Part shown: positions 31,527 to 35,690 of the stretch, piece by piece
Position numbering within the stretch: position 1 is the first letter of the stretch
Layout: each line of letters begins with the position of its first letter
NCBI GenBank assembly: GCA_016182655.1
Contig: JACPGB010000046.1
Coordinates: 1-35,690 of the forward strand
DNA length: 35,690 nt
Direction of reading: 5' to 3'
Source: Deltaproteobacteria bacterium
GTDB lineage: Bacteria > Desulfobacterota > GWC2-55-46
The notes under the pieces: generated by a model
What the model was told of the DNA's origin: nothing
What the model saw: only the letters and a program-made list of their open reading frames with translations
Databases searched by the model: none
Translations under genes and position numbers: made by a program

Positions 31527-31610
31527 TTACATCACGAAGTTGATGGCGCTTACGGCTACGAGGGTCACTATCACGGTAAGGCTGGCTACGGTTTCGAATA
31601 TCCTGGTCAT
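31527..31610 (-). CDS. 27-residue membrane micropeptide, paralogue 1
   Basis: Twenty-eight codons run from the ATG at 31610, with AAAGGAGAAAACAAA before it. The product starts MTRIFETVASLTVIV and ends VAVSAINFVM, nearly identical to paralogue 2 (Ala-12 to Thr, last Ile to Met). It is predicted to be one membrane helix with a positive N-terminus, so the C-terminus would face out under the positive-inside rule. It has its own promoter with the shared element. It sits inside the quinone gene block on the opposite strand, between the CGGC gene and ubiE, but the regulatory match to the 39-residue peptide gene points to a separate regulon. Confidence 0.8.
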   Translation of the reverse strand: MTRIFETVASLTVIVTLVAVSAINFVM

Positions 31611-31656
31611 TTTGTTTTCTCCTTTGTTTTTGGTTTGTGTTGCATCTTATGGTTCC

Positions 31657-31687
31657 ATTATACTCAAACAAAATTAGAGGAATATTA
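31657..31687 (-). promoter_or_regulatory. Promoter with 15-base upstream element, site A (paralogue 1)
   Basis: On the minus strand, TAATATTCCTCTAAT (31687-31673), ten bases, then TATAAT (31662-31657) followed by GG. The leader to the ATG is about 40 bases. Thirteen of 15 element bases match the site at 13244. Confidence 0.65.
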
Positions 31688-31784
31688 GACCGGGACTTAA
31701 GCTGTCTGAAATAATTGCATAGGGTAGAAATTAAGCAAAATCAACAGTTTAGGCTTGTCGCCCCGTTCGGGGCCGGAGGCGGAA

Positions 31785-32531
31785 ATGTCCGAGAAGACGA
31801 CCCACTTCGGGAATAAAATAGTCCCGGAGGAGAAAAAAGAGGCTCTCGTGAGGGAGGTCTTTGACTCTGTCGCAGGCAAATACGACCTCATGAACGACCT
31901 CATGTCCATGGGGACGCACAGGATCTGGAAGAGGCTCGTTGCGGCGGAGACCGGGTTAAAGCCGGGCGAGTCCGCCATAGATGTCGCCGGAGGCACGGCC
32001 GATATCTCGCTCCTCATGGCCGAGAGGGTGGGCGAGGCCGGGTCGATCGTCGTATTCGACATAAACCACGAGATGCTGAAAGTCGGGCAGGAGAAGTGCA
32101 TCGACCGGGGTTATCTCAAGAACATCAGGTTTGTCCAGGGGAACGCAGAGGAGATAGCCTTCGAGGACAATACCTTCCACTGCGCGACAGTCGGCTTCGG
32201 CATAAGGAATGTCACGCACCTCGACAGGGCGTTTGCAGAGATGGCGCGCGTCGTGAAACCCGGCGGCAAGGTCATCTGCCTCGAGTTCTCGCACCCCGAG
32301 AGCAAGCTCTTCAGCAAGCTCTACGACATGTATTCGTTCTCGTTCCTCCCGGCGGTCGGCGAGTTCATTACCGGCAACAGGTCCGCATACGAGTACCTAC
32401 CGGAGTCCATCAGGAAGTTCCCCCCGCAGGAGGAGTTGAAGAAGATAATGGAGGGTGTCGGGCTCTATAAGGTAAAGTATAATAACCTCTTTAACGGCAT
32501 CGCCGCGGTGCACGTGGGCGTGAAGGTGTAA
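31785..32531 (+). CDS. ubiE: Demethylmenaquinone/2-methoxy-6-polyprenyl-benzoquinol methyltransferase UbiE
   Basis: This 248-residue methyltransferase has VFDSVAGKYDLMNDLMS and GTHRIWKR near the start, motif I AIDVAGGTADIS, and the UbiE blocks GFGIRNVTHLDRA and EFSHPESKLF; SYEYLP-like and FPPQEELKKIM stretches follow. UbiE C-methylates both ubiquinone and menaquinone precursors. The ATG at 31785 follows GGAGGCGG; an upstream in-frame ATG at 31755 would include a GC hairpin and is less likely. The SCP2 gene starts three bases after the stop, so the two are coupled. Confidence 0.95.
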   Translation: MSEKTTHFGNKIVPEEKKEALVREVFDSVAGKYDLMNDLMSMGTHRIWKRLVAAETGLKPGESAIDVAGGTADISLLMAERVGEAGSIVVFDINHEMLKVGQEKCIDRGYLKNIRFVQGNAEEIAFEDNTFHCATVGFGIRNVTHLDRAFAEMARVVKPGGKVICLEFSHPESKLFSKLYDMYSFSFLPAVGEFITGNRSAYEYLPESIRKFPPQEELKKIMEGVGLYKVKYNNLFNGIAAVHVGVKV

Positions 32532-32533
32532 GG

Positions 32534-32956
32534 ATGGAAAAGGAAGAGCTGAAAGACAGGATAAGGGAGAAGCTCGTAAAGTCGATGTCGCTTCCGCTTA
32601 AGGCCATCCCGCTATGGATGGAGGCGATAGGCGTCGGCGTCTTCATCGCGCAGATTGTGGACGCGCACCCGAACTTCAAGGAGCGGCTCGGGGAGGTCGA
32701 CGACAAGGTATTCATGTTCGAGGCCAGCGACATTGGCAAAAAGTTCTTCCTCCATATAAAGGACAAGGAAGTAAAGGTCGTCCCGCACATGCTCCGGCCA
32801 CCGGATGTGGAGATGAAGGGGGAGGTAAAGGTGCTGGTCGATGTGCTGACCGGCAAGGAAGACCCGGACACGGTCTTCTTCTCGCGCAAATTGGAGATAA
32901 GCGGAGACACGGCTGTGGCCATACACTTCAAGAATATACTGGCGGGGTTGGGGTAG
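32534..32956 (+). CDS. ubiT: SCP2-domain protein, UbiT-like lipid-binding quinone factor
   Basis: This 140-residue protein has a sterol-carrier-protein-2 fold; the pattern DPDTVFFSRKLEISGDTAVA is typical of UbiT/UbiJ. UbiT replaces UbiJ as the lipid-binding organiser of the O2-independent ubiquinone pathway and acts with UbiU and UbiV. Linkage to ubiV, a UbiK-like gene, ubiB and ubiE supports UbiT rather than a general lipid carrier. It begins three bases after ubiE with an in-frame ATG. The base composition changes sharply ten bases after its stop, marking the edge of a probably acquired segment. Confidence 0.8.
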   Translation: MEKEELKDRIREKLVKSMSLPLKAIPLWMEAIGVGVFIAQIVDAHPNFKERLGEVDDKVFMFEASDIGKKFFLHIKDKEVKVVPHMLRPPDVEMKGEVKVLVDVLTGKEDPDTVFFSRKLEISGDTAVAIHFKNILAGLG

Positions 32957-32966
32957 GGGGAAAATC

Positions 32967-35261
32967 GTGACAATTAAAATTGAAAAAGCAAAGTACAGAA
33001 ATTTTAGTGTAGCATTTGAACAGATGTGTAGCTTCGTGGCGATATCTGAAACTCAAAGCCCGAGTGAAACTTTAAAGAATTTGATTTTACAGTGTTTTAT
33101 TGTTTTGCCAGATGAAAAATTTGAAACTGCTATCAAGTTAAAAGAAACAATTAATTCTCTTTTTGGTCTATATATTGCTGAAAATAATATTCAAAAATGC
33201 ATTGAACAATTGATTAAAGAGAAAGCAATTACAAGACCCGCAGGAACTAATTGGACACTTACTCCTGATATTAAGGGCCTACTGCAAAAGCGCACAGACG
33301 CAGCCAACACACTAGAAAACAAAGTAAAACAACAGTGGTTTGATGAGATTTCAAAAAAAATCCCTAACATCCCTACTGAACAGGCGTGGAGTGTTCTACG
33401 TAAATATTTAGCAAAAGCATTTCGCCGTCATGGTATTCAAACAGCTGCGCTTTTGGATCCTTCTGTAGATGTTGCTCCTGAATATTCAGAAAGCCTTTCT
33501 TCGTTACTAAATGAAACAGTTAAAGATCATTTGTCACACGAATTGCATATTGATGCAAAGAGAGCCATTTCTGGTTTTCTAGCAAATATTTGTAATTACC
33601 CTGAAAGAGCAGAATACATTAGCCAATTAGGAGATGGCGCATTTAATTATTTTTCTTTGACCGTTGCACCAGATGTGGCCGAAAACTTCAGAAAAAAATT
33701 GAATTCTCTTACTCTTTTTTTTGATACGAATGTCTTAATTGGAATATTAAATTTGCATGTTCATCCTCATGTGGAAGTATCCAATCAACTTTTGACTGCA
33801 ATAAGAAAACATAAATTCCCTTTTACCTTACGCTATCATCAGGCAACAGAAGCAGAAATATTATCTACTATTGAGTGGTACGCCTCAAAATTACGTGCGC
33901 GCACATGGTCTACCACAATAAGCAGGGCTGCTATTAAATCTCCTTATTTGTCTGGTATTGAATTAAAATATCATCAGAAAAACGCTGAGAAAGGAATGGA
34001 CGTCGAATCTTTTCTTAAGCCCTACAAACATATTGATATACTTTTAAAAGAAAAGGACATTTTAATTCATAGGACAAAAGAAGATAGAATGTACGAACGT
34101 GCAACTTTATTGAATGAATATATAGATTTTATAAAGAAAAAGGGCATGGATAAACTCTATACAGTTATTGATCATGACGCAACGGTTCTAGATACGGTAC
34201 ATCAACTAAGGTCAAATGTCGCATCATCATTAGAAGCTGGCGCATTATTTATAACATCAGATTATAATTTGTATTTATTTGATTGGGAAAATAGTAGAAG
34301 ACGAGGGCTTCAGCCTTGCACTGTATTGCCGAATCATTTATTTCAGATTCTTAGACCTTTTATTCCTTCAGATAGAAATTTTGAGCGTTCTTTTGCTGAA
34401 ACTTTTTCATTACCGGAATTTAGAACAATAGGTAGCGGTGCTTCTCAAGCTTGCTCCAAGATGTTGAGTATTCTTGCCTCTCTCAAGGATTTACCCGAAG
34501 ATACCGCCGCCAGACTGCTTTCAAATGATTTATTAATAAATAATCTTCGCCTTGCTAAAAATGACAAAAATTTTGAAGAGATAGTGGAATCAGCGCTTGC
34601 TGGAGAAAACGCCTTGCTTTTGGAAGAGAAAGTAGCTCTTGCAAAACAGCTTGAATTGGAAAGAGAAGAAAAAGAGGCTGAAAAGAAGAAGTTAGATGAC
34701 CAATTAAGAAAAAATGAGGCGCATTTATATGAAGCACAACAAAGTCTAATTAAAAAGGAAGAAGAAATAAAAATTATTGAGAGCGAGGTGTCTAAGGAAA
34801 AAGAGCGCTTAAGCGAGGATGTTGAGCATGAAAGACGCGCCAGAGAAAGAGTCGAAAAACAAAATAAAGTATATATTTGTCTATTTGCTACTTTAGTACC
34901 CATAATACTTATTTTAGCCTTTGAATTCGGGATATATTGGTTTGAATGGAATTGGTTAATACATCATCCTAATTCATATGGACTCCAAGGTGCCGTGGAT
35001 TTATGTATTTTTTTAATGACATTTGGGTTTTTCTTTAAGAAAAATCGTAAGTACTTTTGGGGTGGTTCCTTATTACCCGTTATTCTTATTATATTGCAGT
35101 TATTAGGAGGACCTAGCTCGCTAAATCAATCAACACCCCAGAAACAAGAAAAAATTCTTCAAAAAGAAAAATCTTTAAAGAATAAAACAAAAATAACAGA
35201 TAGTAAGAATGAGAATGTTTTCGCGGGTTCAGGTTTGCAACCTGAACCCGTTAATTCGTAA
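32967..35261 (+). CDS. AT-rich gene: PIN-like nuclease domain, coiled coil and membrane helices
   Basis: This 764-residue protein is of no family I recognise. Residues 1-240 look helical. A PIN-like region follows (about 245-440): LTLFFDTNVLIGIL with D253, acids in EAEIL (295, 297), D402/D404 in VIDHDATVLDTV, and D432 in LFITSDYNLYLF, the order of acids seen in PIN ribonucleases. Residues about 545-632 are a Glu/Lys-rich coiled coil, then two or three membrane segments (about 634-720) and a short Lys-rich tail. Base composition and codons (TTA, AAA, ATT) are unlike every neighbour, so horizontal transfer is likely. The GTG at 32967 follows a G-run. The last residues are encoded by a palindromic repeat. 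A defence or toxin role is plausible but unproven. Confidence 0.75.
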   Translation: MTIKIEKAKYRNFSVAFEQMCSFVAISETQSPSETLKNLILQCFIVLPDEKFETAIKLKETINSLFGLYIAENNIQKCIEQLIKEKAITRPAGTNWTLTPDIKGLLQKRTDAANTLENKVKQQWFDEISKKIPNIPTEQAWSVLRKYLAKAFRRHGIQTAALLDPSVDVAPEYSESLSSLLNETVKDHLSHELHIDAKRAISGFLANICNYPERAEYISQLGDGAFNYFSLTVAPDVAENFRKKLNSLTLFFDTNVLIGILNLHVHPHVEVSNQLLTAIRKHKFPFTLRYHQATEAEILSTIEWYASKLRARTWSTTISRAAIKSPYLSGIELKYHQKNAEKGMDVESFLKPYKHIDILLKEKDILIHRTKEDRMYERATLLNEYIDFIKKKGMDKLYTVIDHDATVLDTVHQLRSNVASSLEAGALFITSDYNLYLFDWENSRRRGLQPCTVLPNHLFQILRPFIPSDRNFERSFAETFSLPEFRTIGSGASQACSKMLSILASLKDLPEDTAARLLSNDLLINNLRLAKNDKNFEEIVESALAGENALLLEEKVALAKQLELEREEKEAEKKKLDDQLRKNEAHLYEAQQSLIKKEEEIKIIESEVSKEKERLSEDVEHERRARERVEKQNKVYICLFATLVPIILILAFEFGIYWFEWNWLIHHPNSYGLQGAVDLCIFLMTFGFFFKKNRKYFWGGSLLPVILIILQLLGGPSSLNQSTPQKQEKILQKEKSLKNKTKITDSKNENVFAGSGLQPEPVNS
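35224..35250. repeat. Perfect palindrome at the 3' end of the AT-rich gene
   Basis: CGGGTTCAGGTT, TGC, AACCTGAACCCG is a perfect 12-base stem with a three-base loop. It encodes the SGLQPEP part of the C-terminus of the preceding protein and marks the return to GC-rich sequence. Confidence 0.75.
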
Positions 35262-35498
35262 CCCGAATAGCGCCTGTAACGGCCATTCAAGTTTTTCGCC
35301 AAAAGCCCTTTTGCGCACTCCGCGCGCTTTCGGCGATGGCTCCGAGCGCTTTCTTCCTCCCCTTCCTCGTTCGCTCGCATCCCCTGAGCGCGCTTCGCGC
35401 GTCTATCCTCCCCCGGCTCGCTCACCCCTGCCTCCCTGAGGCGCTCTCCGCCATGCGCCCGTGTGTTAGAAAAACAGAACAAAAACTCGTCTCTTAAC
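35262..35498. other. GC-rich stretch without recognisable genes
   Basis: No open frame with a start, ribosome-binding site and protein-like composition is visible on either strand. It holds several short GC palindromes (for example GCGCGCTTCGCGCG, near 35390) and pyrimidine-rich runs, and reads like eroded repeat sequence between the acquired gene and the putative insertion-sequence end. Confidence 0.4.
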
Positions 35499-35538
35499 TT
35501 CCCCTCCCTTGATGGGAGGGGACAAAGGGGAGGGTGAA
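35499..35538. repeat. CCCTCCC...GGGAGGG hairpin repeat, copy 2
   Basis: CCCCTCCCTTGATGGGAG is followed by GGGACAAAGGGGAGGGTG. It matches the copy at 28988-29027 almost base for base. Confidence 0.55.
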
Positions 35539-35569
35539 AAACTCCCCCTCACTGTGCAACATGCACATG

Positions 35570-35612
35570 GGTTACATTTTAACCTATGGACATAGGTTAC
35601 ATTTTGGTTAAC
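35570..35612. mobile_element. Possible insertion-sequence end with repeated GGTTACATTTT and a palindrome
   Basis: GGTTACATTTT occurs at 35570-35580 and again at 35596-35606, separated by the palindrome AACCTATG-GA-CATAGGTT (35581-35598). It is followed at once by the end of a minus-strand reading frame open to the window edge. Clustered short repeats of this sort are typical of transposon ends. The other end is outside the window. Confidence 0.35.
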
Positions 35613-35690
35613 TTAGGCCTGACTCCCCCAAGCCTCAGGTCGAGAATTCCGACCGGATGGAAGCCGAAACGGATTTCGTGTTTTCCGTCC
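35613..35690 (-). CDS. Possible C-terminal end of a transposase/integrase, cut by the window edge
   Basis: Twenty-five codons run open from the right edge (35690) to a TAA at 35615-35613, reading GRKTRNPFRLPSGR... to ...WGSQA. The stretch is basic, like many transposase tails, and stops immediately before the repeated GGTTACATTTT block. It is too short to assign; it may be a chance open frame. Confidence 0.25.
   Translation of the reverse strand, partial: GRKTRNPFRLPSGRNSRPEAWGSQA

Noticed and set aside
31225-31687. The tandem similar segments as a plain non-coding repeat
   Set aside because: Each has a ribosome-binding site and an intact frame, changes between the closest copies are mostly synonymous, and the third copy conserves residues more than bases.

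Overview
The window is about 35.7 kb of a GC-rich bacterial chromosome with tightly packed genes on both strands. Arginine is very often AGG and isoleucine very often ATA, which is unusual at this GC content. The gene content (large 2-hydroxyacyl-CoA dehydratase-type activase, pyruvoyl arginine decarboxylase, bacterial deoxyhypusine-synthase-like protein, GAF/HD-GYP regulator, Mrp, DUF542 and DUF1858 proteins, O2-independent ubiquinone genes, heme-copper-oxidase-like proteins) suggests an anaerobic or facultative, Desulfobacterota-like ('deltaproteobacterial') organism. That placement is inferred from gene content only. I see no rRNA, tRNA or CRISPR array.

Layout, left to right. (1) 1-2.7 kb: a partner-switching pair (RsbW-like kinase cut by the left edge, STAS antagonist) and a GAF/HD-GYP c-di-GMP phosphodiesterase. 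(2) 2.7-5.3 kb: recJ behind a hairpin-rich leader, then a lytic transglycosylase. (3) 5.3-7.1 kb: a deoxyhypusine-synthase-like protein and pyruvoyl-dependent arginine decarboxylase, a likely polyamine pair. (4) 7.1-7.5 kb: nested intergenic repeats. (5) 7.5-11.2 kb: two D-Ala-D-Ala-ligase-like ATP-grasp enzymes, a GNAT acetyltransferase and a PmtA-like methyltransferase in overlapping or near-overlapping order, then rimI. (6) 11.4-13.2 kb: pyrK-pyrD with a terminator. (7) 13.2-13.5 kb: a self-contained transcription unit for a 39-residue membrane peptide. (8) 13.6-16.3 kb, minus strand: nfu, ferredoxin, a short heme-copper-oxidase-like protein, DUF1858, DUF542, mrp. (9) 16.4-19.3 kb: a heme-copper-oxidase-like subunit lacking the CuB histidine pair, ctaB, and a small cytochrome c. 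(10) 19.4-23.8 kb: a 1,400-residue CoA-activase fusion behind a structured leader. (11) 24.0-27.2 kb: rmuC, asd, truA. (12) 27.4-33.0 kb: a quinone-synthesis block (ubiV, ubiK-like, ubiB, CGGC-domain gene, ubiE, ubiT), interrupted by three minus-strand genes for 27-29-residue membrane peptides. (13) 33.0-35.7 kb: an AT-rich, probably acquired gene for a PIN-like, coiled-coil, membrane protein, then repeats and what looks like an insertion-sequence end.

The strongest candidate for something undescribed is the family of tiny membrane peptides. Three are paralogous (31.2-31.6 kb). Two of their promoters share a 15-base element of consensus TAATWWTCCYCTAAT, exactly 10 bases before TATAAT, with the promoter of the unrelated-looking 39-residue peptide gene 18 kb away. 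This suggests a small-membrane-protein regulon. Other leads are the ATP-grasp/GNAT/methyltransferase operon, the AT-rich PIN-membrane gene, the CuB-less oxidase homologue, and a three-hairpin 3' module, one copy of which has been split cleanly by an 89-base repeat that recurs behind truA.
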